Source: Ooceraea biroi (taxonomy: Eukaryota; Arthropoda; Insecta; Hymenoptera; Formicidae). From it: a stretch of DNA of 64,000 nucleotides. The stretch is taken from assembly GCF_003672135.1 (NCBI RefSeq), contig NC_039512.1, forward strand, positions 10,618,874 to 10,682,873, read 5' to 3'. How positions within the stretch are numbered: position 1 is the first letter of the stretch; each line of letters starts with the position of its first letter. A program made the translations under genes and the position numbers. Below, one piece after another: positions 49,947 through 62,860 of the stretch. Below the pieces are notes generated by a model, which worked only from the letters and a program-made list of their open reading frames with translations, did not search any database and was not told the origin of the DNA.

Positions 49947-50734
49947 ATTTCAACCAAGAATTTCGGAAATATGCTTTGCTATCATAATGCAGAGCAATTC
50001 ATCGTAGGATGCTGCCAGTAGTATGCCATGTACTTAACTAAATTTTATTCCGGCATGAATATTCGTTTAATGACTTTAATAACAGTATAATACCGCGTAG
50101 CGAGTCTAAAGCGCATAAATAAATTGAGTTTAAATTGAATATAAATTGAAGTGAAGATTGAAGAGCAATCGACGAGGCATGCACGATAAGAGAACGAATG
50201 TCTATGAAGAATATGCAAGAAGGAATCTATTGCAGGTGAATTCACATACATTGGCACTATGAATTCCAGGCTCGAGAGGTTCAGGACAATTTCGTCGCTT
50301 CCGTGTTTATAAATTAAACGCCGTTTAAACAAAAAACCTAAAAGTTGAAAAACAAAAAAGTGTATAAAGTGTAAAGTGAAATGGAGTGAAATGAAGACTG
50401 AAGTGCAGTCTACGAGGGATGTATAACAATACAATGAACTCCATGTTGGAAAGGTTCCAGATGGTCAATTTCATCGATGGACTATATGATGAACTATGAT
50501 GGAGTCCATAGGATTTCATCGCGCATTGGTGAGTGCTCAATTGTGTTTCGCTTGCAGAGTTAACAAAAATGCATGCAATAGTTTGTAAATCACATTGATT
50601 TTCAGTGAGAGCTAACTGTTTTTTTACACTTGCATTTCGGAAAGGAGAGATGCTGTGTCTCATAAAAACTTTCTTTCACAGTCCTGATTATTACGCTTAC
50701 ACATTTTTTAGACAGGATATATTTATTTTTTATA
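49947..50734 (-). repeat. Right arm of the long inverted repeat
   Basis: Inverted copy of 47319-48104. Its - strand contains frames of 129 and 112 codons that mirror those of the left arm; they are hydrophobic, Phe/His-rich and show no domain. The inner end is sharp at GAAAT (reversed). Confidence 0.9.
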
Positions 50735-50933
50735 GGGTCTCTACTCGCACGAATCGATGCGACCTCCTATAAATTTGTATCTATATAACTTTTATGGGCT
50801 TTTAACATTTTCTTCCATCTCTCTCTCTATAACTATTTTACGGCACACACCGGCGTGTTTGAATATTTATCATATTTATTTAGTATATTATGTACAATAT
50901 GTACATCTGCTATACAATATACCCGCTATATTA

Positions 50934-52180
50934 GGGGTGTGATTTAGTTTTGAGGGTTTTTTTGCTCAAAAACGCATGTATTTAAATATGATAATGAATG
51001 AATACCTTAATCAAACTATTTTCCTTCGTTTTCTATAACTTTTTCCCATCTTTCTGGCAAGAGATGAATTCCACGACGATAAAATAACTCTTCTTTTCAG
51101 TTGATCCATTCGTCGACGAATTTTCGCACTTCTTCGAAATTATGAAAGTGTGTATCCTCTAAAGCGTGTTGCATCGACCGGAACAAATAATAATCGCATG
51201 GAGAATACGCGGGGTGCGGTAAGACTTGCCATTCAAGCTCTAATAGTGTTTGTTTCACTGATAACGCAACGTGAGGTCGAGCGTTGTCACGAAGAAGAAT
51301 CACTTTCCGTCGTTTACTCGCAATTGGTGGTCGTTTTTGGTCCAATGCTTGCTTCAACTTGTACAATTGGTGTCGATAACGATCAGCCGTGACAGTCTCA
51401 TGCGGATTTAACAGCTCATAGTACACTATCCCACCAAATACAGAGCATTACTTTTGAATCGTCAATATTGCATCTCGGAGTGGATGTTGATGGTTCGCCT
51501 GGATCCACCCATGATTTTCTGCGTTTCAGATTATCAAAATAGATCCACTTTTCATCCCCAGTAACAATCCGCGACAAAAGACTCTTCTTTTTTTGCCTGG
51601 CGATCAACGAAATGCAAATGTTCAACCGGTTCGCAATGGCACTTTCCGATAATTGATGTCGAACCCATTTCCCTTCTTTCTGAATTTTTCCCATTTCATG
51701 TAAATGTTTGGTAACTGTTGTACGATCAACATTTAATGCTCTGGCAAGTTCTGAAGTGGATTGTGTTGGATTTTCGTCCAATAATACTTGCAAATCTGCA
51801 TTTTCAAGCTTTCTTGGTTGTCCCGAGCGTTCTTTGTCCTTCATATCAGTATCACTACTTTTAAAGCGTCTAAACCAGTATTCACACGTCTTAATTGATG
51901 GGGCAGAATCACCATAAGTTTCCACAAGAATTCTATAACCGTCAGCCGCAGTTTTCTTTTGATTAAAAAACAAAAGCAACGCATGTCGAAAATGCTCTTT
52001 CGGAAGTTGCATTTTTACGATGATATGAACACGACTGTTATTGCATCTATTGCTATAATGCTACTAAATGTCATGGATAATGTCAACACTGTAAGAAACA
52101 ACAGTTATCGGAAACAGCTATTGGAACAAACTGACACTACAGCCATCTGTTGCAAAACCCTCAAAACTAAATCACACTCC
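50934..52180 (-). mobile_element. Mariner transposon, full length but inactive (1247 bp)
   Basis: Both ends carry a 28-base terminal inverted repeat beginning AGGRGTGTGATTTAGTTTTG (reversed on the right), with one mismatch visible, and are flanked by TA (50932-50933 and 52181-52182). Length, TA target and coding content fit a mariner element. It lies on the - strand and about 200 bases from the long inverted-repeat composite. Confidence 0.95.
51016..52012 (-). pseudogene. Mariner transposase, disrupted in at least three places
   Basis: The frame from 52012 shows the N-terminal helix-turn-helix region, WFRRF (46-50), SGQPRK, a second HTH (about 72-110), WVRHQL (116-121) and the first catalytic Asp in TGDEKW (Asp153). 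After IWWDS at about 51430 roughly 11 bases seem missing, shifting the frame. The next part (51426-51097) has the second Asp in LLRDNARPH and the third in AYSPCDYYLF. Family members have 34 residues between these two; here there are 30, as the DLAP of YSPDLAPxD is absent. A TGA at 51097-51099 then cuts the C-terminus, whose remainder (KEELFYRRGIHLLPERW and on) is intact to a TAG at 51016-51018. The product would be non-functional. Subfamily not determined. Confidence 0.93.
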
Positions 52181-52202
52181 TAATACAATATATCCGCTAG
52201 TC

Positions 52203-55200
52203 ATATAATGCTATCACAAGTCATTCGAGAATCTAAAAAACATTTTCAAGCAAGAAGCATTTTTTGTAGGGAAAAATAAGTCGAACGATAATGTTTGCTA
52301 TTATGCTTCGTGTAACGTCGTACGACGAATGAGAGACAAAGATAGCGATTACTCAGTCAACAGTTATAATACAAGCGTGTGGAGAATTCACTGAACTTCC
52401 GCACATATGTATGTCATAATATTTTTTCTTTTTTACTATAAAGTCACGTGTTCCTGTTTGCGTATGAATGCACACGTTAATGGAAAAGGATTTTTATTTC
52501 TGTGCAGCCAATAACCATAAAGGTGTTTAAAAAGAAATTAATATTTTATCGATAAAGCAGACGCTTCAGGATTTCCTTAAATGCACTGCAAATTTCACTT
52601 TGTGCAACGTAAGCATTAAATTCGTGGAAATGATGTTCGTTACATTACGAAATTTTGAGTCGACTCAGCTCTCTTCACTTGGATCTTCCATCTCGCGAAA
52701 TTTCGCAATAACGCGGATCTGGCCAACGTTAGTCGCCAGAAGGTGGATACGAAGGATAGGATTTGCAGACGTTCGCGTTGAAAACTTTTTCACAAGTTGT
52801 GATATTATATATTCCTTACGTTCTCGCTGAACTTTGGAAAATACGCGCAATTATGACACCAAGTCGATAAGTTCTCGTTACACTTCGATATCACCCCCTT
52901 CGCATTAAATTTGCCAGCCCCAAAAGATATTCCTAACGACTCGACAGTCCAAAAGATTTTTCCTCAGTAATGTTGTCGCCCACCCCGATCCCGAGAGCCC
53001 AAGCAGCAGAGAAAAGGCTGGAACTTCCTCCCCTTTTCCCGCGCGAACTAGGAGCAGCGAGGAGGAGAATGACGCGAACAGGGTTGGCGGTATCGGAACG
53101 TCGTTAAGCGGCACTTGGCGTCCATCTTGCGGGAGCTGTTTGGGGCCCGACTTAGCTTTTTCAGGGTGAGCGCGAAGTAAGAAACGCGCGCGAACGAAAG
53201 TTCAAGCAAGTAATATAACGCCGCCGGCCGCCGCGGAAGCGGAACGTCCGAACATGCGATTTATCTGGAAACTTGGCGGCGTCGAACTCGACGTCGGGCG
53301 TCGGTATCATTGCGAAGTATCCTTGCCGGTAGGTGAGGACGAGGCGGGCGCGAGTTCCACGCCGGTACACCCTATTTTGAGGTCAGTTTGCAACTTTGTG
53401 CAGGCAGAAAGGGATGATGTCGAGGGGGTGGCAAGGGAGCGACGGGGGCGAGCGACCGGAGACCAACTTCGGGATGAATCGTCCTCGAGGAATTCACTCT
53501 ATCTATTTCGCTTTCTCCCACCGCTTCTCAGGGAATTCCGGAATTCCGGCCGGCGGAACCCGTGTCTTCGAGATGTCTTCGATTTCTTAGCGACCACGAC
53601 AACCACCGACCTCTGCCACATCGTAGACTCGCGAGACAACTTTTTACAAGGCTCGCGGGCTTTTGAGATTCAAGCTCGACGATGAAGTAGTCGCTGTTAT
53701 TCGATGTTACATCGCGCGAATTGTCCTTTATTATATTTCAGTGGAATCTCGAAAGTTCATGGGAGGACGCGCGTACGATAAACCAGAATACGATGATTGC
53801 TGATTTCGATAAAATGGCGACGAGCCGGGGCCGGGGAACCGACGAGGAATCGTACCAACAGATTGAAAAGTTCGCGCGATATTGAAACCTCACCCTCGTT
53901 CCTTCTATATCCTGCCGTCCTCGTATCCTAATATTCCCTACGCTATTCTCGTGAGGGGACGCGTGAGTATATGCGTGTATGTGTGTGCGAGTGTACGAAA
54001 GAAGTTGGGAAATGTAGGCCCGAGATAGCTAAGAATAAGAAAGCGCGCCCTTAAGAACGATAACGCAGAGGTCGAATGGCGGAACGAGGAATGCGCTTGC
54101 ATACGTTCAAGGATAACAATAGCAAGTTTTTCCTCGGGCTTTAAATGTCGATGGGAGAAGCTCGAAGATCTTGGAATATCAAGAATTCGCGCTATAAGAA
54201 GGTAACGAAGATCCCAAGGACGCAAAAATTTTCAAATCCAGGCGGAAGAGCCGCAGGATCCCCGGAATGTTTAGTCAGACTTACGGAACGTGCGAAAGTT
54301 TGATTCTCGCGATCTTTATTTCCTCGCGGATTGATTTATGAACGTTCAGACAGACAGATGAACTCGATTTTTCAAGTAACCGATTTTTAAATAAAATTGC
54401 AAGCTCGTGGCTTTCTAGATATAATCGAAGTCGCAAACTTTTGGAATCTTGGAAACCGTTACAATATTGAATTTTAAAATTGGAATTCTTGAAGCAGCTC
54501 TCATTAATTTCATCCGGAGCGTCATGGACGCATATTTGCTCAACCAAAAAGTTTACTGTCTTCTTCGCTGCAGCGCGCACATATAGACATATTTATAAAA
54601 ATACTTTCCGGCAAAAGAGCTTCAAAGGACCTCCCATGTTTCCGTCCTACACAATACGAGCTTAACGAGATTGGTTTCGGTGGCTGACGTGGACGAATTG
54701 CCAGAGTTACATTCGGTTACACGTACTCGCAAGCTTCTGTAACACGAACCCCGAATTGCGTGATAGATTCCGTCCTGCCAACGATAGACTATTGCGCCTT
54801 TATTAACTTTTCGCCACTCGAGAGGCTAAACCCGTCATTCTGACGAGTAAAACTCTTCTCGCCTTCTCACTTTGCAACGTTGCAGATTAATTTTCGACAA
54901 TACTTTGATCAAACTAAAGCATCAAAAATATTTCCATTAATACAAATCAATATTAAAATAAAGATCGATTTATCAAGCTTTACAAATATTTCCGATATTT
55001 GTGATAATTCCATGTTAAAGAAAGATTAAAGAAAACTGAATAAAGAGACGCGTAAACCAATAAAATTTTGCATTGAAAATCTAGCGTTAGATAATTAAGT
55101 TTCAAATAATCTTAAATATCTTCAATAATCCTAAATAATCGAAAGATTATCAAAGATTTTTGCGGATATTTTAGTCATGTAGAAATAATTATTTCTCTGG

Positions 55201-58200
55201 AGAAACGTTACGATTTTTTTTCAAATAAATAGAGTCTGGAAGGATTAACGCAGCGAAGGGATAAATGTTGCGTGTTTGCGTGCAGGTATAATCGGGTGGT
55301 CGATAAAGTACACTAGATGCGCGATAAGCAAAGGGCAAGGACCGCATACAACGGGATGAAATCTCCTGGAAATATTATCCATGTAAACTCTGGTTAAAAC
55401 AGTTTTTAATTAGCATAACAATAGTTCACTTTATCATACTTCTCACATAATGAAATATTATTTGTTCTTATTACTTTATTGTTATTTTCATTATTAAATT
55501 TGCTCTGTTTTTATTATCATAATCTATTATATAATTTTTATACTATGTTTTTTGTTTCTCTCATTTAATTTATTTTCAGCATATATTTATCATTATTCGT
55601 TATTTCCCTGCTTGCTTGGTATTGTTTATTTTTAACATTCTCTATGTAAATTATAAAATAATATTGGACATATTATATGAAACGTTAGTTTGGCCGTTGC
55701 AATGGAGATCAATTAAACAGTTAAACTGCGCGATTATCTTGTTTCATTCGTCATTCCATCCTGAATGAATACTCTGAATAGCGTTTGAGCAAATGGTAAG
55801 CATACAATATGCCACACGGAACATTTCACCTGCCTAACGCAATAAAGGACACGTCGGCCACTTCAGAAAGTTTCATCCGCCCGTCGTGTGTATTTCGTGG
55901 ATGAAAATTTAATATAAAATTTGCCGCACAATGTCGGCTGTTGCCCTGGTTTTCTGCCACTTTCGTAGAAAGCACAAAAGACGGGAAAACCATGTATACA
56001 CTGTCTCTCCGAAAAAATTCTAACACAAGAGCGCAATTTTAATATTACGAATTACGGAATTCTCGCTGCTCTTTTGGCTTCTACACTTGCGATCGCACCG
56101 GGATGCAAAGATCTCGAATCTCGACGTTTCGAAAAAATAAAAAAAAACTCTTAACGTTATTTATTTCTTAATTCCTCGGAGAACCCAGAATTCCCTGGAA
56201 CCTGCGGAGATCCTGTGGAATCCCGAGACCTAGTGGCTCTGCACGGCCTGGCCTTTGAATAGCTGGATTCACGTAGGACCAAGTACATTTTATCCTCGTA
56301 GTTTTCAATCCTCGTAGCCTTTGATCCTGAAACCTGTTTGGGCCGAAGGATGCTTCTTGCGACGCACACATCCATATGTATGCCTTTCGTAAACTCGCCG
56401 CCTCTGTATGGCGTATCGTAAAATCGTTTAGGGACGGGGGCGAATTCTTTTTCCTCTTCTTGCAGGACACTGCAAGAGATAAGGAAGCGAGAAAGCGTCA
56501 GACGGTCGAGAAAAAATTGCGAAAATATTTCATATCCCGGTCGAGCGAGATTGCGACTGGCCGGAAGGAGCACAACGAAGAATGGTGGACTCGGTTCACG
56601 TCCCGGCAAGGGAAAAATGCGCGCACAGAGCGCCCGAATCAAAGAAATATCTGATTAAAAGTGGCGGAAAAGAAACGCGGCGAAAGTGAGTCGCGCGGAA
56701 CCCCCAGCTGCAATCCTTGAAAATGAAATGTTCTGTGACGGTGAAACCCTTCTGAAAGAACATCTGCAGAATTTTAAGTTGCTGAAATTGATTTGCGTTT
56801 TATGTGAAAGGCGTCATTGTTTTTTTATAGTCAGAATTTTAAAAGGTTCGTTTACAAATGTTTTAAAGAGGGATTTATAGATTATTAAATCCCTCTTTTC
56901 GCTCGATTCTCAACGGGACTTAAGATCCTTAAGAAACTCTTTAAATTAATAATTTAGCATCTCTATAATGCATCTAAAGCCGTAATCTTCGAAAATTACA
57001 TTTTTATCTATTTTTCCTTCGAGATTACTTTCTGAATCTTGAAATTTGTTCCGAATGCATGAATTTAACATGTAACATTTAATGTTCCAATTTCATAATC
57101 TCCGTTCGCACTCCTCTTGATTTGTACATTCCAACATTTTTCATGTTATACAAATTTCTTGTCGCACTTCAGGACCCTTGTATTCAAACGTCGGGTGCTC
57201 TCGAGTTCTTGACACTTTGTCCATTTCGCGAAGAACACGTATTCAATTCCCCTCGCAAAAACGCGACCCATAAATCCGACAGGAACAAAAAAGGGACGCG
57301 ACACAACACACAAAGTGCATCGAGGCGAGCATCTGGGATACTTCGCAGCTGTGAGATGTGTAAGTCTCGGCAGAAAACGTTCTCATTAATATTTCGCACC
57401 GTCGGCTACCGGAAGAGACGTTACCACCCCCATGCGCAACACATAATTCCCCTCATATATTTGCGCCACCCGGTATATCTATCTCGTGCCACGGAGCATT
57501 TCTCATTGGCATCGGAAAAAGAAGAAACGAAAGGGTAGACAAGGAGAGAAGGTTTGGTGATAGAATGAGTAAAAAGTGAGATAAAACAGTAAGCGTTGAA
57601 AACGGATCATCAATTCAAAATGTAAAAACAGAAGTATAAAATTGTCCTTGATGAAATGATTACTAAATCTCATTTCGAGGATTATAAACTTCAAGCTTTT
57701 CATATTAAATAGACATCTATGTAAAAAATAATATTATAGTTGTTAATATCGTCATATTGCATTAAACATATAATTTATCTATATTATTTACGTGTTCATC
57801 CTATTTATGCGCATTATCATTATTATCTTTATCTATGCGTATAATCATCCATCATACTCGTACAATCCCTGCAATTTGCTTTACTCCTTATTTATGAAAA
57901 TACTTATTTCTCATATCTAGTTTAAAATATGATTATTGCATTTGTCAGACGTATGTAGTCTGTATGTATAATCAATGGGAATAATGGAGGACGAAGATGA
58001 AGAGCTCGAGAAAGGGCGAGAGCGAACCCTTTCACGTCGGACTCGTAGCGCATTTGTTGCGGCGCCTTCCATCCTCCCCCTATTTTTTTTTTATCCTCAT
58101 GTCTGCCATTTTCGCATTCTTCGCTGGGAAAGCAGCAGCGGCTGCAGGATCGCCGGAAACCACGACCACGTATAGCGAGAAGCGACAGCCTGTTTTTCAT

Positions 58201-58385
58201 GCAGTTTCCCCGTTTTGTTTGCTCGCGGCGTCGCGCCCCGCACGATTCTTCTCTACCCGCCGGCATCCCCCGGAAAACCACCCCGGAGAAAAACGTCTCG
58301 CTGAGCATGAGAATTTAAGAACACCGCATCCCCTGTGACCTCCGCACGAATGCGGCAGGTGAAAGGAAGATGAGGAAATGATTCT
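52203..58385. other. Presumed intron sequence, no gene recognised
   Basis: CpG-rich at 52.9-53.7 kb, where a 143-codon + strand frame (53254-53685) has no recognisable domain, and AT-rich at 54.9-55.7 kb and 57.6-57.9 kb. No spliced gene model or mobile element could be supported. Confidence 0.45.
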
Positions 58386-58419
58386 GTGCGTGTGTATGTG
58401 TGTGTGTGTGTGTGTGTGT
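58386..58419. repeat. TG microsatellite
   Basis: Interrupted TGTGCGTGTGTATG start followed by eleven or so perfect TG units. Confidence 0.9.
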
Positions 58420-58573
58420 ACAAGAATCGTACAAAATTCAACATTATTAAATATTAACGAGCAACATGTAATAGCGCTAGTACTAACGCAATGTTTGATG
58501 CATTTTAATTATGTTTGCGGCAAGGAAGTTAAGATATACGTACGTTCCCCAAAAAGTTCTTGCAATAAGTTTG

Positions 58574-58610
58574 ATTAATTTAATTAAAATTAATTAATTT
58601 AATTAAAATA
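58574..58610. repeat. Short AT-rich tandem duplication
   Basis: ATTAATTTAATTAAAAT occurs twice with a 19-base step. The unit is itself nearly palindromic. Confidence 0.7.
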
Positions 58611-58619
58611 AAATACAAG

Positions 58620-60442
58620 CAGAATTATCCAGACGCATCTCGGAACGTTCCAGCATTTCTCGTCAACAAGATGTACGCGAACTGGATCATACGGACGCGC
58701 GTTTAACATCGCGCACTGCAGATTTTATAATAAATTCTGATAACAAGCGCTGTATATTTGCAGCGCCGTCGAGAATATAAATACAGCAAGCGTCACCTTC
58801 CTACTTTCGCGAAGCGCGGAAAAGCCGGGCTGACAAATAATTCTCATACGTCGTGTCGTGCAACGAAATTCCCACTGTATTTTCCCCGGGAATACAGCGG
58901 AGAATCCAGGGAACGCGCTTTGCCTTCCCTCCCCCAAATGCGCTGATGCGTCATGCTAAATGTTCCTTAACAACTCCGATCTACGAAAGCAAACTGCCAT
59001 TATAATAATACAACGTTCCATTTTGTTCTCCCTGGTGGCGTTTGTTTAATTCAATTTACGGCCGCATATTTGATTTTAATTTTGTCTGACCCTTTAACGT
59101 TGTTAATTTAAAAAGTCATTAATTTTTCATGAACCTACTTTGTGCTATTAATTCCATGCTGCATTCTACTGAAATTGCGAAACAAAGTAATCGCACTCGC
59201 GCGCACATACACGCACGCATGCATATACACATAGTACAGTGAGATTCCACATCACAAATCTTGCAAAATGAAATTTTGTCTAGAATGCCGTTTCATACGT
59301 CGGAAGAGACTTTAAAAATTTTGCATTATCGAGCAGGCGGACGGATAAAAAAATGTGTACGATGCATCTTGTGGAGTATGCGATTTACGCACGAATGGTA
59401 TCGCGCATCTGCGTTGTATTAATTTTTCATCCGACGAGTGACAGAAAGCGACGATCGTGAATATTTCGTTAGAGTGCATAATGCATTGACAGAATACGTA
59501 GCGCATTCATCATGCCGCGCATGTATACATAATAAACGTGGATGAACGTCGTCCGACAATCGAAATCGTACACCAAATATAGCGCGCTTGTTTTTCACCG
59601 CTTTTTCTCGCTGATCAACATTAGTCACGATTATTTATTGAGGAACGGCATTTTTCTGCTTCCACTCAAAAATATACATTTCACCTTTTATTTGCAATTA
59701 AAACAGTTGCAACGGAATTTCGCGGAGTGCTCGCGCTTTTATAATACAAACGAATATACGAATGAGCGAGAGAGAAACGTCTAATTACACAAGTATCTTA
59801 AAACGTTATCACGTTTCTGACATTACGCTGCAATTAGCGCAATCCAAATTAAAACCGCATGTGACAACGGAGATGCCAGTGTTAACAACATCAGAGAACG
59901 CTACAAAAATAATAATTTCTTCTGTCTTTACTTTAAAAAGATCGTTAACATTTACCACTCATCTAATAATGCGCTACAAAGCTGCGAAAGGAGTGAAGGA
60001 TATGTACGCCGTACAACAAAATGTCGCTAATGCCTTTATAGGGAAACGCGCGCTGCTTTTACGGGAATGTAAATTACGAAGCAATTTCCGAAGAGCAATT
60101 TTTTTCCCGCGTTGCCGACTTTTTTAATCCCTTTCGATCCGCAAAGCGGAGCGAGAAAGGAACTGCAACCCCAGTGCGCTATTTTGTCGCTCGACATAAC
60201 TAATGGTTTCTCTATTTCCACCCTGCGAATGCTCTACTCACCGCAGTTTCGTTCCTCTAATCACGGAAGTACAGCTGTGATTAAATCACAGCTTAGCGGA
60301 ACGTTGTTCATTGCTAAGGTTATTTATAGCAGCGAACAGAATTATTCACTTAATAGTAACAAATAAGAAATTATTGGAACGGAAACCTCTTGGAAATGAA
60401 TAAAATAAGTAAAAATGACTAGTTTTAATAAAAACTAATTAT
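58620..60442. other. Spacer, no gene recognised
   Basis: Mixed composition. A 121-codon + strand frame at 59762-60127 has no known motif and lacks supporting splice or promoter signals. Confidence 0.4.
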
Positions 60443-60444
60443 TA

Positions 60445-60648
60445 GACGCGCAATTCGGCTATTTTTGAAGAAATTGAGCCTTTATTACAAAAAGATAATA
60501 TAATAAATATATTAATCTTCGAAATAGTTGCCATCATCTTCTACTATTTTTTTCCATCTATCGGGCAGCTAACAAATCCCCTCCCGAAAAAGAGAAAATA
60601 AATAAAGACTCAATTTCATCAAAAATGCATCGAATTAATTTGCACATC
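60445..60648 (-). mobile_element. Mariner-derived MITE (204 bp) with transposase C-terminus
   Basis: Flanked by TA (60443-60444 and 60649-60650). The left end GACGCGCAATTCGG and the reversed right end GATGTGCAAATTAATTCG are diverged inverted repeats that continue to TTTTTGAAGAAATTGAGCC and TTTTTGATGAAATTGAGTC. Between them the - strand reads LPDRWKKIVEDDGNYFED and a stop, the usual C-terminus of mariner transposases. It is an internally deleted copy from a different mariner lineage than the one at 50934. Confidence 0.85.
60500..60575 (-). pseudogene. Mariner transposase C-terminal remnant
   Basis: About 18 residues (LPDRWKKIVEDDGNYFED) followed by TAA. The motif L-P-x-R-W-x-K-x-V/I then YFE closes many mariner transposases. 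All catalytic parts are gone. Confidence 0.8.
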
Positions 60649-60650
60649 TA

Positions 60651-62400
60651 ATATTTACATATGTGCGCGGGCACGTACCTATGTACGTGTACTATTACAA
60701 AACGAAAGATACACCTACAAATTTATTTTAAAATGATTTTTGATGTTTAAATTTCAAAATAATTCAAAACAATAATTATTTTATTTTATATCATATTATT
60801 TTACGTGAAATTATTTAAAATGTTTAAAATAAAAATAATTAAATTTATGTCTATTTTATATATTTTTGGGTTTTTAGCTCGAGAGTTTTTGTGAAAGTAA
60901 CAGATGACCAATTTTTTACGTCCACCGTTTCAAAACTCCGATTCGCTGATGCATCACAATCAAAATTCCGAGGAATTGAAGCCTCGAGGGAACGTTCCCG
61001 CGCGATCCCTATTTATTCAGCCGCGAGGATATTTTTGCCTTAGCAGAACGGCAAAAGTTGTTCGCACACAGCTTGTTTACTTGTAATAAATAATTCCATT
61101 ATGGGCTCGTGGGAAACCGCTGTTTGCGTTCAAGCGAGGTTCGATAACGTTTTCAGATTGCAACGCGTGCAAACAAATGCAAGTCAGATCCGTTTACATG
61201 TGCACTTTACTTCGTCTTTCCCTCACCTCCATTACGTTAGCCCAAGAAAACACGCAAACTCTCTATCGCAAATCAAAGAAAAATATATCGGCAGGTATAC
61301 GTAAACCATCTTTATTAACTTGCAATACATTACAAAAAAATCAGCAATGAAACAAAGAAGCGATCAGCTCGATTCGAAACTGGATTAATTCAAGTAAAAT
61401 TTAAAATTATTCTAAAAATTACTTTTTTATCTTGCGTTACTTCATTTGCAATAATATTATTTTAGTATAAAATCCTTCTCGAACTTCAACAGTCTTCTAC
61501 AGTCCTGATTCGAGTCTTGATTCCTCGTTCCCGCACATCTCAGGAAGGATAAACGCTTTTTTTGTGTAATAGATAGTTGTCACCATTTTATCGCTTTCGA
61601 AGCCCCACGAAAAAACTCGGGCGTGTCGTATAATTTTACGGATGAAATCTCGTCGCGCCCGTAACCTTGTTTTACGGCAGGTCGCGTTATTTTCGGCCAC
61701 CCTAGATGTATGTATCCGGACGCACGACCACACGCACACATACGTATATCCGTACACACACAGCAGGCGCGTTTCTCGCTTGATACCATTATGCAAAAAT
61801 ATGATAATTCCAGGGGACGACGGAGACCCCTAGATAAATGTCCTGCCAGCCCCCTGATCAATCCTCGAGCTTTCGCGTCATAACATCCTTTCCTCTCTTT
61901 CTGAAGTAACGTATCGTGACGTAATATATCCCTTTCGCCTTATCATCTAAACAAATACCAACGAATTTTAATGCTAGAGATACTGGGTATTATATTACGA
62001 AATACCAATATTATATTTTTTATGGCTACTTTTAATATAAGATTTTTCATCTACAAAGCGTTTCACGTTATTTCCTTTTTAAAAGAACGAATTTGTTTCG
62101 AGCATTCGAACGAAATATCATTCTCAGAGAATTAATTTCACGGGGATTTTCAGACTGGTTAAGGGTGCATATTTGTGCGTATTTGTATTTGATGTCCAAT
62201 TATGGACAAAATTGGAACTTAAACGTACATTTATGCGTGCTTCTGAAAATTTTACGAGGGCAGATATTAGATCGTTATTCCTGAATATATCCTCTGAACA
62301 AATAAAGGCAGGTCATTTTGCTTTATCTATAATACATATCTACGGATAACGTGCCATTATAATCTTTGTATTGTGCCTCTTATTTTTTTATCCATACGCA
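60651..62400. other. AT-rich spacer, no gene recognised
   Basis: No coding or repeat structure that I can support, apart from a short CA-rich run near 61728-61765. Confidence 0.45.
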
Positions 62401-62413
62401 TACACTCACACAC

Positions 62414-62860
62414 AAAAGGCAACGATATTATAAAAATATTGTATCCTACATTTCTCCTGTCTGATTTTATTACGATATTTTATTCCATTTTACGACAAAT
62501 AATTTTTTATTTTAAACTTTTCATCAATATTTTACATCAATATTAGTTAAGACAGCAGTTTTTGTCCAAACGCACCGCTATACAAAAATATCATCTCCTG
62601 TATTTGCCTTGTCTGGTTTTATCTCAATGTTATCTTATTTTATTGCAAATAATTTTTTACTTTAAAGTTTTTATTGTTGCTACGTATCAATGTGCCAATT
62701 AAGATAAAATTTTTCATGCAAAAGGCAACGGTATTACAAAAATATTATATTCACATTTATTTTGCTGTTTACAATTTTTATTATCTTTTATATCACGATA
62801 CAATTTTATTTTACTGTATAACTGTGTTTATAAATGTATAATTTTTTATTTGTAAATTTT
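62414..62860. repeat. Diverged tandem repeat, about 153 bp period, three copies
   Basis: The segment around ACGATATTATAAAAATATT (62422) recurs at about 62575 and 62729, each followed at similar distances by CTGTCTGATTTTAT-like and AATAATTTTTTA-like sequence. Copies are diverged and AT-rich. Confidence 0.65.

Larger units (their letters stand above)
47319..50734. mobile_element. 3.4 kb long-inverted-repeat composite of unknown family
   Basis: Left arm 47319-48104 and right arm 49947-50734 are inverted copies differing at about half a dozen positions, so over 99 percent identical. The loop of about 1.84 kb holds a poly-AT run, a 228 bp direct duplication, a nested fold-back and a spliced coding-looking stretch on the - strand. 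Outer ends read TATAAAATAAAT on the left and, reversed, TATAAAAAATAAAT on the right, with no clear target duplication. No known transposase was recognised. It could be a long-TIR DNA transposon, a fold-back element or a local inverted duplication. Confidence 0.8.

Noticed and set aside
50045..50663. Arm frames of 129 and 112 codons as genes
   Set aside because: The same frames occur in both arms, are hydrophobic and Phe/His-rich, carry no domain and overlap each other.
59762..60127. 121-codon + strand frame
   Set aside because: No recognised motif, no splice or promoter support; length is within chance for this much sequence.
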